Of a stretch of 64,000 nt of DNA, positions 1 to 12,800 are shown piece after piece (within the stretch, counting starts at the first letter, position 1; the number at the start of each line of letters is the position of its first letter). The DNA is from Sophora flavescens (taxonomy: Eukaryota > Streptophyta > Magnoliopsida > Fabales > Fabaceae). A program made the position numbers and the translations under genes. A model generated the notes under the pieces. That model was given only the letters and a program-made list of their open reading frames with translations, was not told the DNA's origin and ran no database searches. Location of the stretch: the NCBI GenBank assembly GCA_030762895.1, contig CM061062.1:100050874-100114873 (forward strand), read 5' to 3'.

Positions 1-418
1 ACACATAGTGAGTTCTTAGATCAAAGCTTTAAATCTCTTTGGTAAGTTAGATCCTGAAGAGGCTTGGTAGAGAAAGAATACTTGTAGCCTGAAGAGGTGT
101 TGAATACTTGTAAAGCTATCGGATTATAGTGGAGAAAAACCTTCAGGTAGAAGGAACTGGACGTAACTCTTGGTTGGAAGAGAGTGAACCAGGATAAAAC
201 ACTTGCGTGAATCTTCTAAACCCTTATCTTTTACAGTTTTTGTTTATACTAACGGTGGGGTTCTGAATATGAGTTTATTAACTCTTCAAAATCGTTTTCC
301 TGTTTGTGTGTTGTTTTTATTGTTTTGCTTGTAAAAGGTTTGAGAAAATAATTTTTCGAAAATCCGTTAAGAAATATAATTCAACCTCGCCTTCTTGTGT
401 TTCCCTGTGTCAACTTCA
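1..418 (+). repeat. 3' part of SIRE-B 5' LTR
   Basis: The sequence ends in CAACTTCA two bases before a TGGTATCAGAGC primer-binding site. It matches 55251-55665 almost base for base, and 16318-16736 and the reverse complement of 12037-12470 less closely. It therefore holds the R/U5 end of the LTR; the U3 part lies upstream of the window. Confidence 0.85.
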
Positions 419-420
419 GT

Positions 421-432
421 TGGTATCAGAGC
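421..432 (+). other. Primer-binding site, tRNA-iMet type
   Basis: TGGTATCAGAGC is complementary to the 3' end of plant initiator-Met tRNA and lies two bases after the LTR end. This is the standard minus-strand priming site for Ty1/copia elements. Confidence 0.9.
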
Positions 433-489
433 TCAACCTCGAAAGGGTTGAGCATCTAACAAGTGTTGAGGGAGTACGATCCAACAAGC

Positions 490-2210
490 ATGGATACAGA
501 AGGACAAACAATCAACAGACCTCCTCTCTTTGATGGTAGTGATTATGACTACTGAAAAAAGAGAATGATGGATTTTCTTGATGCACAAAACGTGGACATC
601 TGGGAGCTAATTGAAACTGGCTACACTTAGCCAAGAGGTGATGCTGGAGCTGCTATACTTAGAGCTCAATGGACTCAAGAGCAGAAAAATCAACATCAAC
701 TCAATCTAAAAGCTAAGCACTATTTGATGTGTGCTATCACCAGATCTAAGCATGACAAAGTCCACAGCTGTAACACTGCTAAGAAAATATGGGATACTCT
801 TGCCCTAGTTCATGAAGGGTCATCCCAAGTTAAGGAGTCAAAAATAAGCATGTTGGTTCATCAGTATGAGTTATTTAAAATGGTTGAGAATGAAACTATA
901 GATCAAATGTTTGGAAGATTCCAAACTATCACCAAAAATCTTAGATCTCTTGGAAAAACCTATGAAAATAGAGATCATGTCAGAAAAATTTTGAGGAGCT
1001 TACATAAACAATGGAGACCTAAGGTAACTACTATTCATGAAGCAAAGAACCTCCATACTATCACTTTGGAGAAACTTCTTGGATTTTTAGAAGTTCATGA
1101 GCTTGAGCTCAATGAAGAAAAAAGTTCTAGAAAAGGAAAATCTATTGCCTTAAAGGAAAAGAAAGCTAGCTCTTCCAAAGTTCTTAAAGCTGAGGAATCC
1201 TCTGATGAAGCAGACCCTTCTGACAGTGATGAAGGATCTGATGAGGATGAACCGTCTTTCATCTCCAAAAAGATTCAACATATTTGGAGAAAGAAATGTG
1301 GTTTCAGAAGGAAGCAATTCAACAAAAAGTTCATCAAAGAAAAATCAGACTCTAAGGAAAAAGGTCCACCTCTGTGCTTCGAGTGCAAAAAACCTGGTCA
1401 TTTCAAAACTGTCTGCCTAGAACTGAAGGACAAAAAGAAATTCTTCAAAAAGAAGAAGGGTTTCATGGCTACTTGGGAGGATCTGGATCTGTCTTCATCT
1501 GATGAAGAGAATGAAGCATAGGAAGAGGCAAATATCTGTCTCATGGCTGGTACATCATCAGAAAGTGAATACACTGATGCCAAGGTAATAGATTCTAACT
1601 CTTCCATTCTTCAAGATGCTTTTGATGAATTATTGCATAATTCTTCAATTCTGTCTCATGAATATAGAAGTCTTAAAAAGAAATTTTCAAAACTATCTAA
1701 AGAATTTGATAGGGTTTGCATGGAGAAAATAAGTCTTGGAAATGAAAATGACAACTGAAATCAGAGAATGTTAGTCTAACTGACAAACTCGAGTGTGAGC
1801 CAACTGTCTCTTGTGAAGTTGCAAAACTGAAACAAGATGTAAAATATCTAACAGACACTCTGTCTAAATTTGTAGGTGGCTCAGATAAGCTTAGTTTAAT
1901 TTTAAGGTACTCTAGGTCACCACATGATAAGTCTGGCCTTGGTTATGACAAAGAAAAGCATGAAGCATCTTATAAAAAGTCAAAACCACATGTACATAAT
2001 AGAACCTCAAAAGCTCAAACACAGCATGTCAAAACTAAACCAAGCTCGTCCAACACTTACTATAAAGTGTGTGGAAAAAATGGTCACATAACATCTAGAT
2101 GCATACATTATAAGCATATTAAACATGCTCGTCCAGTGACTCCTAACAAGAAATGACCCAAGTCAATTTGGGTACCTAAAGATAATATTGTACCTATTGC
2201 AGACTTGCTT
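490..2210 (+). pseudogene. SIRE-B gag polyprotein, unit 1 (degenerate)
   Basis: Gag forms the retrotransposon capsid and binds the element RNA. I choose the ATG at 490, the first in the frame that continues into the long ORF at 724-1521. In-frame stops at 553 (TGA at a likely Trp codon), about 628 (TAG) and 1519, and a one-base loss near 1755 relative to unit 2, break it. A copia gag region (about 724-1120) is followed by an acidic/lysine-rich stretch and a CX2CX4HX4C zinc knuckle (CFECKKPGHFKTVC, about 1377-1418). A second Cys/His motif (CGKNGHITSRC) follows at about 2070-2102. A coiled-coil-like region (1600-1760) separates the two. The gag frame ends at the CTTAACA site where pol continues in the +1 frame. 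Confidence 0.85.
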
Positions 2211-2214
2211 AACA
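2208..2214 (+). other. CTTAACA gag/pol frame switch (possible +1 frameshift site)
   Basis: Gag-frame codons run up to CTT at 2208-2210. The protease frame begins one base later and reads ACA ACA GGA onward into WYLDSG. The same seven bases and frame change occur at 6430-6436 in unit 2. The geometry resembles the CUU-A slip used by yeast Ty1, but a shared ancestral one-base insertion is an equally simple explanation. Confidence 0.35.
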
Positions 2215-4940
2215 ACAGGAAAGAAACACACATCCTGGTACTTGGACAGTGGTTGCTCACGTCACATGACGGGAGAAAGGTGTATGTTCCAAGACCTTAA
2301 ACATAGGGATGGTGGCTGGGTTACCTTTGGAGGTAATCAGAAAGGGAAGATCATTGGAGTAGGTAAAATTGGTAAACATCATTTTCCCTCCATTGATAAT
2401 GTTCTTTTAGTTAATGGTTTAAAACACAATCTACTAAGCATAAGTCAATTATGTGATAGTGGGTTTGATGTTTCTTTTGATAAGAACATGTGTAATGCCA
2501 AGAAACATGACTGATCACTCTTATTCACTGCTAAGAGGCAAAACAATCTGTATAAGATTGACTTGGAGGATCTTACAAATCAAAGTGTCTCATGTCTAGT
2601 GTGCATTGAAGATGAGCGATGGATTTGGCACAAAAGGCTAGGTCATACAAGCTTGAAGTTAATTTCAAAGCTAAATAAGCATAACCTCGTGAGAGGATTA
2701 CCAAACCTTAAGTACAAATCTGATGCTCTCTGTGATGCATGTCAAAAAGGAAAACAAGTCAAAGGTTCCTTTGAATCTAAGAATGTTGTAAGTACCAATA
2801 GACCACTAGAGTTGCTACACCTTGATCTGTTTGGACCAAATAGGATTGCCTCTGTTAGTGGAAAGAAATATGGTCTAGTCATTGTAGACAACTACACTAG
2901 ATGGACATGGGTTATGTTCCTAGCTCACAATGATGAGTCTTTCAAGGTCTTCTCTGTATTCTGCAAACATGCACATAATGAAAAAGGTATGTGTATCACT
3001 TCAATCAGAAGTGACCATGGGGGAGAGTTTGAAAATGAGTTATTTCATAAGTTCTATGAAGAAAGTGGTATACTTTCCAACTTCTCAATACCTAGAACAC
3101 CACAGCAAAATGGCGTGGTAGAGAGAAAGAACAGATCTCTTCAAGAGATGGCTAGAACAATGATCAATGATAACTCTGTCCCTAGACACTTCTGGGCTGA
3201 AACTGTTAATACTGCCTGCTACATTCAGAACAGAATATACATTAGACCAATTTTGAATAAGACTCCTTATGAATTGTGGAAAGGACGAAAACCCAACATA
3301 TCTTACTTTCATCCTTTTGGTTGTAAATGCTATATATTGAATACTAAAGATCAACTTGATAAGTTTGATGCTAAAGTATATAAGGATATTATGAGTCGTC
3401 CAAAGGCTTTAGAGTATATAATTCTAGAACTCTGGTAGTAGAAGAATGTATACATGTTAAGTTTCATGACAAGCAGCCTGATAAGAAATTATCAGAGCTT
3501 GATGAAGCTATTGCAAATTTGAATCTCAAGGATTCTGAAATTCAAGCAATTGTCAAACCTGATGATCAAGTGGACGACCCTCAACAACATGAGTCAGAAT
3601 CTTCAACTTCTCAACAGGAAAATGTTCAGAGATCTTGGTACTTCAGGAATTATCATCCACAAGATCAAATCATTGAGAATCCTAATGATAAGCTAAGAAC
3701 CAGATCTACATTCAGAGAGCAAGATGATTCTGCATTAGTCTGAGTTAGAACCAAAGACAATAGACGAGGCTCTACTGGACGAGGGTTGGATTCTTGCAAT
3801 GTAGGATGAACTGAACCAATTTGAGAGAAGTGAAGTGTGGACTCTTGTGCCTTTAGCAAAAGACAAGTCAGTTATTGGAACCAAATGGGTTTACAGAAAC
3901 AAGCTTGATGAAAATGGTAAGGTGGTAAGAAATAAAGCTAGACTTGTTGCACAAGGTTATTCTCAAGAAGAAGGTATAGATTATACTAAAACTTTTGCAC
4001 CAATTGCTAGATTAGAGGCTATTCGCATCTTATTATCATTTGTTGCACATCATAATATTATGTTATATCAAATAGATGTAAAAAGTGTCTTTCTAAACGG
4101 TGTTATTAGTGAGGAAGTATATGTTATGCAACCTCTGGGTTTTGAAAGTGAAACCTAACATGAACATGTATATAAGCTAAATAAAGCTTTATATGGCCTT
4201 AAACAAGCTCCTAGAGCTTGGTATGAAAGGTTAAGTTCATTCTTATTGGACAATGGATTTAGTAGAGGAAATGTTGATACAACCTTATTTAGAAAATCCA
4301 ATAAATAAAGTTTTATTGTTGTTCAAATATGTGTTGATGACATAATCTTTGGTGCTACTAATGAATCTCTATGTAAAGAATTCTCTAAGCTTATGCAAAA
4401 AGAGTTTGAAATGAGCATGATGGGAGAACTCAAGTTCTTTCTTGGACTTCAAGTGAAGCAAATAGTGGAAGAGGTGTACATCCATCAAACTAAGTATACA
4501 AAGGAATTATTAAAGAAATTCAAGATGGATGATTGCAAACCAATGAATACCCATATGCACCCCACGTCCATACTGAACAAAGATTATGAAGATAAAAAGG
4601 TAGACCAAAAAGTATATAGAGGTATGATAGGATCTCTGTTATATCTTACTGCGTCAAGACCTGATATTATGCTTAGTGTATGTTTATGTGCTCGATTTCA
4701 ATCAGATCCAAGAGAATCTCACTTATCAGCAGTTAAAAGAATATTTTGATATTTAAAAGGTACTACTAATCTTGGTTTGTGCTTTAAGAAAAATGGTGAT
4801 TACAGATTAGTTGGTTTTTGTGATGCTGACTAAGCTGGAGATAGAATAGAAAGAAAAAGTATCAGTGGAGGATGCCACTTCATTGGAGCTAATCTAGTCT
4901 CATGGTCAAGCAAAAGACAAAGCACTATTACCTTATCAAC
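2211..4940 (+). pseudogene. SIRE-B pol, unit 1: protease, integrase, RT, RNase H (degenerate)
   Basis: Domains in order: aspartic protease with DSGCSRHMTG (about 2239-2270); integrase zinc domain with H, H, C, C (about 2630-2740); integrase core with Asp in HLDLFGP, Asp in IRSDHGGEF and Glu in VVERKN (2815-3130); reverse transcriptase (about 3835-4480); and the start of RNase H (about 4800-4940). Stop codons at 2512, 3436, 4156, 4306 and 4747, plus a roughly 14-base loss near 3385 relative to unit 2, make it non-functional. The RT catalytic motif reads CVDD where copia elements have YVDD. The RNase H frame stops matching at 4940, where unit 2 gag begins. Confidence 0.88.
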
Positions 4941-4942
4941 AT

Positions 4943-6432
4943 TATTTGATGTGTGCCATCACCAGATCTGAACATGACAAGGTTCACAGTTGCAACACTC
5001 CCAAAGAAATCTGGGATACTCTTGCCCTAACTCATGAAGGTTCTTTACAAGTGAAAGAGTCAAAGATAAGTATGCTGGTTCACCAGTATGAGCTATTCAA
5101 GATGGGTGAACATGAAACAATAGATCAAATGTTTGGTAGATTCCAAACTATCACCAACAGTCTCAGATCTCTTGGTAAAGTCTATGAAAACAGAGACCAT
5201 GTCAGGAAAATTCTGAGAAGCTTATCCAAGCAATGGAGACCCAAAGTTACTGCTATTCAGGAAGTTAAAAACCTGAATACTCTTTCTCTAGAAGAGCTCC
5301 TTGGATCACTCAAAGTTCATGAACTTGAACTAAACGAAGAAGAAAGTTCCAGAAAAGGAAAATCTATTGCCCTAAAGGCAAAGAAAGCAAGTTCATCAAA
5401 AGTCCTCAAAGCTGCTGAATCATCAGATGATACTGGACCTTCAGACAGGGATGAAGGGTCATATGAGGATGACCTATCTTTCATCTCCAGAAAGATTCAA
5501 CATATGTGGAGAAATAAATGTGGTTTCAGAAGGAAGCAATTTAACAGAAAGTTTTCCAAGGAGAAGTCGGACTCCAAGGAAAAAGGTCCACCCTTGTGTT
5601 TTGAATACAAGAAGCCTGGCCATTTCAAAGCTGATTGTCCTAAGCTGAAGGATAAAAATAAATTCTTCAAAAAGAAGAAAGGTTTAATGGCTACGTGGGA
5701 GGATCTGGATCTATCTTCATCAGATTAAGAAGATGACGCTGAGGAAGAGGCAAATATCTGTCTCATGCCAAACACTGCATCAGAAAGTGAATACACTGAT
5801 GCTGAGGTAATGGACTCGGACCCGTCCACTCTTCAAAATGCTTTTGATGGATTGTTGCATGAGTCGTCCATATTGTCTCGAGAATATAGAAGTCTCAAAA
5901 AAAAATTTCTAGACTGTTTAGAGAATATGATAGGGTTTGTATTGAGAAACAAAACCTTAAAGATGAAAATGACATACTAAAATCAGTGAATGTCAGTCCA
6001 GCTGACAAAATGAAGTGTAAACCTGATGTTTCTTGTGACGTTACAAAACTGAAACAAGATGTAACATATCTGACAGACTCTCTGTCAGAGCTTATAGGTG
6101 GCTCAGATAAGCTTAGTCTCATTTTAAGGTACTCTAGGTCACCACATGATAAATCTGGCAATGGTTATGACAAAGAGAAGCAAGAAGCATCTTACCAAAA
6201 GTCAACACCACATACACAGCATAGAGCTTCAAAAGCTCAAGCTAAACGTGCTAATACCAAGCCCGGCTCGTCCAACACCTTTTGCAAAGTGTGTGTAAAG
6301 AATGGGCATACTACATCTAGATGCATACATAATAAGCATGGAAAGCATTCTCGTCCAGTGACTACTAACAAGAAAGGACCCAAGTCAGTTTGGGTACCTA
6401 AAGATAAGATAATCCCTGTTGCAGATTTACTT
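4943..6432 (+). pseudogene. SIRE-A gag, unit 2 (5'-truncated, degenerate)
   Basis: The product is the capsid/nucleocapsid polyprotein, colinear with unit 1 from about residue 78 of that reading frame. The long frame 4946-5728 ends at a TAA (5726), after which the same frame continues to about 5910 before a frameshift. The following frame, 5986-6432, carries the downstream Cys/His motif. The first zinc knuckle is damaged: its second Cys is Tyr (CFEYKKPGHFKADC, about 5598-5640). The C-terminal part ends at the CTTAACA frame switch shared with unit 1. No start codon survives, because the N-terminus was lost at the 4940-4943 junction. Confidence 0.82.
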
Positions 6433-9417
6433 AACAACAGGAAAGAAACAAACATCTTGGTACTTGGACAGTGGGTGCTCACGACACATGACAGGAGAAA
6501 GGTGTATGTTCCAAGACCTTAGAGCCAAAGATGGTGGCTGGGTCTCATTTGGAGGAAACCAGAAAGGGAAGATCACTGGTATAGGTAAAATTGGTTAACA
6601 TCATTTTCCCTCCAATGACAATGTTCTCTTGGTTAATGGTCTTAAACATAATATGCTAAGTATAAGTCAATTATGTGATAGTGGATATGCTGTTTCTTTT
6701 GATAAGAACATGTGTAATGTCAAGAAAAATGATGGATCACTTCTATTCTCTACTAAGAGGCAAAACAATCTGTATAAGATTGACTTGGAGGACCTCTCAA
6801 ATCAGAGTGTCTCATGTCTAGTGTCCATTGAAGATGAGCGATGGATTTGGCACAAAAGGCTAGGTCATGCAAGCTTGAAACTAATTTCAAAGCTAAATAA
6901 GCATAACCTAGTGAGAGGGCCACCAAACCTTAAGTATAAATCTGATGCTCTCTGTGATGCATGTCAAAAGGAAAAACAAGTCAAGGGTTCTTTTGAATCT
7001 AAAACTGTTGTTAGCACCAATAGACCACTAGAGTTGCTACACCTTGATCTTTTTGGTCCAACAAGGACTGCTTCTGTCAGTGGTAAGAAATATGGTCTTG
7101 TTATTGTAGACGACTACACAAGATGGACATGGGTTATGTTCTTAGCTCACAAGGATGAGTCGTTCAAGGTCTTTTCTATATTCTGTAAACGTGTACATAG
7201 TTTGAGAATGAGCTATTTCATAAGTTATGTGAAGAAAGTGGTATTCTTCACAACTTCTCAATACCAAGAAAACCACAGCAAAATGGTGTGGTAGAGAGAA
7301 AGAACAAATCTCTTCAAGAGATGGCTAGGACTATGCTCAATGATCATTCTATTCCTAGACTCTTTTAGGCTGAAGCTGTTAACACTGCCTGCTACATTTA
7401 GAACAGAATACACATTAGATCTATCCTGAACAAGACTCCTTATGAATTGTGGAAAGAATGAAAACCCAACATTTCATATTTTCATCCCTTTGGTTGTAAA
7501 TGCTATATACTGTATACAAAAGATCAACTTGGTAAATTTGATTCAAAAGTAGATAATGGAATTCTGTTAGGATATTCTGAAACTTCAAAAGGTTTTAGAG
7601 TTTATAATTCTAGAACTTTAGTTGTAGAAGAATGTATTCATGTCAAGTTTGATGACAAGCAGCCTGATAAGAAATTATCAAAGCTAGATAAATCTTTTGC
7701 AGATCTTGATCTAAATATCTCAGGAGATACAACACATATTAAAGCTGATAATCAAGTAGACGACCCTCCTCAACAAGAACTAGAAACATCCACTTCTCAA
7801 CAAGAAAATGTTCAAAGATCTTGGTACTTCAAGAATTATCATCCACAAGATCAGATCATTGGAAATCCTAATGATAGGCTAAGAACCAGATCAACCTTTA
7901 GAGAGCAAGATGATTCTACACTTGTCTCTGAGTTGGAACCAAAGACAGTAGATGAGACTCTTTTGGACGATGGCTGGATTCGAGCAATGCAAGAAGAACT
8001 TAACCAGTTTGAGAGAAGTAATGTTTGGACTCTGGTACCCCTGCCTAAAGACAAATCAATTATTGGAACAAAGTGGGTTTCCAGAAACAAACTTGATGAA
8101 AATGGTAAGGTGGTAAGAAATAAAGCAAGACTTGTTGCACAAGGATACTCTCAATAAGAAGGTATAGATTACACTGAAACTTTTGTACCTGTTGCTAGAC
8201 TAGAAGAAATTAGGATTTTACTTTCTTTTGGTGCTCATCATAGCATTATGCTTTTTCAAATGGATGTTAAAAGTGCTTTTCTTAATGGCTTTATTAATGA
8301 AAAAGTTTAAGTTATGCAACCTTCGGGTTTTGAAAGTGAAACCCAACCTGGACATGTATATAAGATTAAGAAAGCTGTATACGGCCTCAAGCAAGCTCCT
8401 AGAGCTTGGTATGATAGACTAAGTTCATTTCTAATGGAAAACGACTTTAATAGAGGAAATGTTGATACAACCCTGTTTAGAAAATCCATAAAATCTAATT
8501 TCATAGTTGTGCAAATATATGTTAATGATATTATATTTGGTGATACTAATGAATCTTTATGCAAAGAGTTTTGTATGCTAATGCAGAAAGAGTTTGAAAT
8601 GTGCATGATGGGAGAACTCAAATTCTTCCTTGGACTTCAAGTTAAACAAACTGTGGACGATGTGTACATCCATCAAACTAAGTATACAAAGGAACTACTA
8701 AAGAAGTTTAAGATGGATGACTGCAAGCCAATGAATACCCTTATGCACCCCACGTCCATACTGAACAAAGATGATAAAGAGAAAAAGGCAGACTAAAAGG
8801 TATATAGAGGTATGATAGGATCTCTCTTATATCTTACTGCGGCTAGGCCTAATATTATGTTCAGTGTTTGCTTATGTGCTCGATTTCAATCGGATCCTAG
8901 AGAATCTCACTTATCAGCAGTTAAAAGAATATTTAGATATTTAAAAGGTACTACTAATCTGGGTTTGTGCTTTAAGAAAAATGAAGATTACAGATTAGTT
9001 GATTTTTGTGATGCTGACTATGCTGGAGATAGAATTGAAAGAAAGAGTACCAGTGGAGGATGTCACTTCATTGGAGCTAATCATGTTTCATGGTCAAGCA
9101 AAAGACAAAGTACCATTGCCATATCAACTGCTGAAGCTGAGTATATTTGAGCTGCAAGTTGCTGCTCACAACTTCTATGGATCAAACATCAATTGGAGGA
9201 CTACAATATGTTTGTAAGTAGCATTCCAATATTGCATTGAAGAGCTAAGCATATAGAGATGAAACATCATTTTATAAGGGATTATGTGCAAAAAGATGTG
9301 ATTGATATACAATTTGTAGATACTGACCATCAATGGGCAGATATCTTTACTAAACCTCTTGCTGAGGACAGATTCATTTACATTAGGAAGCATCTTAATA
9401 TGTTATGTGTGGATTGA
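6433..9417 (+). pseudogene. SIRE-A pol, unit 2 (degenerate)
   Basis: Protease motif DSGCSRHMTG (about 6467-6497) is followed by GAG-pre-integrase with intact H/H/C/C (about 6850-6965), integrase core, RT and a complete RNase H that ends at TGA 9415-9417. A deletion of about 50 bases near 7200 removes the segment with the second integrase catalytic Asp seen in unit 1 and shifts the frame. Stops occur at about 6596, 7366, 7399, 7459, 8155, 8308, 8794 and 9148. The RT motif is YVND instead of YVDD. The RNase H end (ADIFTKPL, about 9340) is well preserved. The element could not supply active enzymes. Confidence 0.87.
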
Positions 9418-9878
9418 TCTAGGCGTCAACTTTGAGAATGCTAGTTCTGATAAATACGCGTCTATTGTATTTTTCGTCAAAGTGTATGATTAAAATTTCG
9501 CGTCTATTGCATGTTTATTTGCACGTTCATACCCGCGTGTATGTTAGCCTGGACCCGTCTATGCATATATTTATTAAAAGCATTTATTTTGTCTCAAGGA
9601 CATTTTTATCTAATGTATTCTCTTGCTGAGTCAGTAACTTCCATCAATTCCCATCAAGACCTTTTTATAGTTTCAAAATACCAACGCCGTTTTATCCTTT
9701 ATGACATGTCTTGTCAAATATTTTCCTTTTGATTTATTTCCAAAAGAAAAACCTTTGAAATTCAAAACCTTTTTAAGCAAGTCTCTTCTCTCCGAGAAAC
9801 CTTTCGCTCTCTAAACTCTCTTTCTCTCTTGAACTCTCTGTTTTTTGCTTCCGAACCCTAACTCTCAAATCCTCAACA
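9418..9878 (+). other. Pol to env-like spacer
   Basis: No ORF is supported here. The second half turns pyrimidine-rich (about 9780-9850, repeated CTCT) and ends just before the ATG of the env-like ORF. It could act as a leader or splice region for the downstream ORF, but I see no definite signal. Confidence 0.4.
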
Positions 9879-12800
9879 ATGGCATCTTCTTCAACTTTCA
9901 ATGTGGACAAGTTGAATGTTGCTATTGAGAATCACTTCAATTTTGGAATCTTGGAGGAATAGAACTTGGACATTAGCAAGAATGTAAATGCTGCGGGCTG
10001 GGGATGACGTTTTAAGGAGAAAGTCACCATCTTCCCTAATCTGATCAAGGATTTTTGGAGAGGTCTTCAAGTTTCAGACAGAGATGTCCTCGCAACTGTG
10101 TTAGAAAAGAGAATAATGGTTTCCGAGAAAACGGCTTCTGATGCCATCATATGCACTCAGGAAGGAGTGGTCTTTACTGAGTCATGGGAGACAGACCTTG
10201 GTGGTTCAAAAGTCATTGCTACCTTTTTTACGAGAGAAGACACAATAAGATCCCATTCCTAGAAATCAGTTGAAATGAAGGATCATGTCCGTATTCCTCA
10301 TCAGTTACTGAACAAAGTGATTCTACACAAGACTGGGTCGAAGGACAACTGGTCTGCCATGCACAAGTTTTGTCTCTGTCATCTCATCAGATACTAAGGT
10401 AAGCTTGCCCATAATTCTCTTTAGTAGATTCAGGGATGCTGCTGTTAATAGAAAGAAGCTCTTTGCACTTCCTTATTGCCATCTTCTATCAAAGATCTTC
10501 AAGTCACAAGGAATGTATGATTTTATTGCTGCTAGCACACCTGAAGAGCAAGCAAGAATAATAACTGAGAAGCCAATGTCTGCTACTGATTTTGGCAAAA
10601 TGAATATTGCCAACATGAATCTAAGCACTTACGCTGCTGCTACCTTGGTCAAGACTGAAGAAATGATGAAGGTCAAAGAAGAAATGGTTGAGCAGAATAA
10701 TGCAAAAGTTCTTGGACTAACTAGAACAGTCAGAAAGAAAACCACTGCAGCAAGAAAACCAATGCCTAGAAGGCCTACTTATGTTGGAATTGTAATCAGG
10801 GATCCATCACTTGTTATTCCTCAACCTGCACTCTCACAAAAGAGAACAACGAATTTGATCCTACCTCATGATGAGATGAGGATGATGAGGACAGGGTCCC
10901 CATCAGTTCTGTTTTGAAGAAACAGAAAACTGCTGCTGGTGGTGTTGCCAATGTTCAAATTCCTACTCAAACCAGAAGGCAACCTCCTAGAAAAGCTAAG
11001 TCTGTTATGACTTCTGAGGTAACTCTTCCTGCTAATGATCCTATAAAGTTAGCAGTAGATGCCTTAGTAACTAGCTTAGAGGATAGAATAGTCGATGTCT
11101 CTGCACCTGCCTATTCTGTGAATCAAACCTTAGATGATGTCTATATACCTACACTGCCTTTACCACGATCGCCACAACCCGAATTACACACAAACTCACC
11201 CACATATTCCACTGTTCATTCACCAATTCATTCCTCACAAGACCAGCCACAAACAGTCTCACCATAAAAACCAAAATTCCCACCCATCATACCTGAAACT
11301 GACCCCTGGTTTAACCAACCAGATGATGGATTCATCCTAGGAGCCCCATTTTCCAAAAATAGAAAAACCATATTCCCCTGCACTCCACCCTTTGTTTTCT
11401 ATGATGGCCAAGCTTTCAGCTGGGCCAAAGTAAAAAGAGATTGGAAAATCCTGTATCACAAACATGAACTAGAACCTGTTTCAACTAGGCCTCTCTCTCA
11501 ACTACCCAAATACCAATATGAACCTGAACCCACTTACACACCATGGCATAAATATCACCCTGACATCAACATAGGCAGACCACCATCTCCGATGTACAAT
11601 CATCTTGGACCACTCGTTACTCATCTACCCCAACAGAAATTTCCACCAAGAAAGATCTATCCTAACTTGGTCAGATACCCTCCTTTCAAGCCCCTCACTG
11701 ATGGTGTAGATAGACATATAATCACTGACTGGCATACTGATCCAAGTAAGAAAGACCTGGTGAATGTCATTTACAAGAGGTTAAGATCCTTCAGACACAT
11801 TCCCTTTATAATGGATAGCAAGACAAAGTGGACAACTTTCAGGCATCCAAGGGAATATGGTAAAGCTTCTAATATCATTGACCACATCATGTATGCCATG
11901 TTGAAGTCTGAATTTGAGTTATTAAGAGTTGTGAGGGCTTCAAATTTTGTACCTCCAACTTGGCTGAGACATAATAAAGAAACCAAAATTGGGATCAAGC
12001 CATATATGCTCTGTCCTAGGCTTTGATCTAAATAAGTGAAGTTGACACAAGCAAACACAAGAAGGGGGTGTTTGTTAATAATTTTCGAAAACAACCTTCA
12101 AAACAAATTTTTGCACTCAAGAAGATTAAAAACAGAAGCAAGCACAAGGACAAAGATACTATTAAAAAGAGTTTAACACAAGCAATATCAAAACCCCACA
12201 GTTAGTATAAGCGAATAAAACTGAAGAGTTTTGAGATAGAAGATTCACGCAAGAGATTTTATCTTGGTTCACTCTCATCCAACCAAGAGCTACGTCCAGT
12301 CCCTTCGACATGAAGGATTTATCCACTATTTCTCCAAATATATTACAACCAAGTATTCAACACCTCTCTAGGCTTACAAGTATTCCTTTCTTACTAAGCC
12401 TATTCAGGCTCTAACTCTAACAAAGAGATTTAATGTTTGATCTTCTTAACTCACTATGTGTGAGAATATGACAGTTTAAGACCAATTGAATATTACAACA
12501 ATATTCAAACTAAAGAATACAGACTCTTGCTCTTGAAATAATAATGGAATGAGCGATTATCAATTGGTAAAAGTTCAGCTAGCTAGATTGTGCAGGCAAG
12601 TGCGTACGTCTTCAGTATCCGAGGTCTTCAATTTATAGTGACCTTCTTCTTTACTTGTATTTCTTCAACGGTTACTTTGAATAATCCCGTTTAGAGATAG
12701 AATTTAATGCATGATATCCGTTGTGACTGGTAGCTTGATTGTAGCAATGCTGAATAGTACTCTTGGTTATCGAGGTAGCATGAATTTGGAGGTTCACTCC

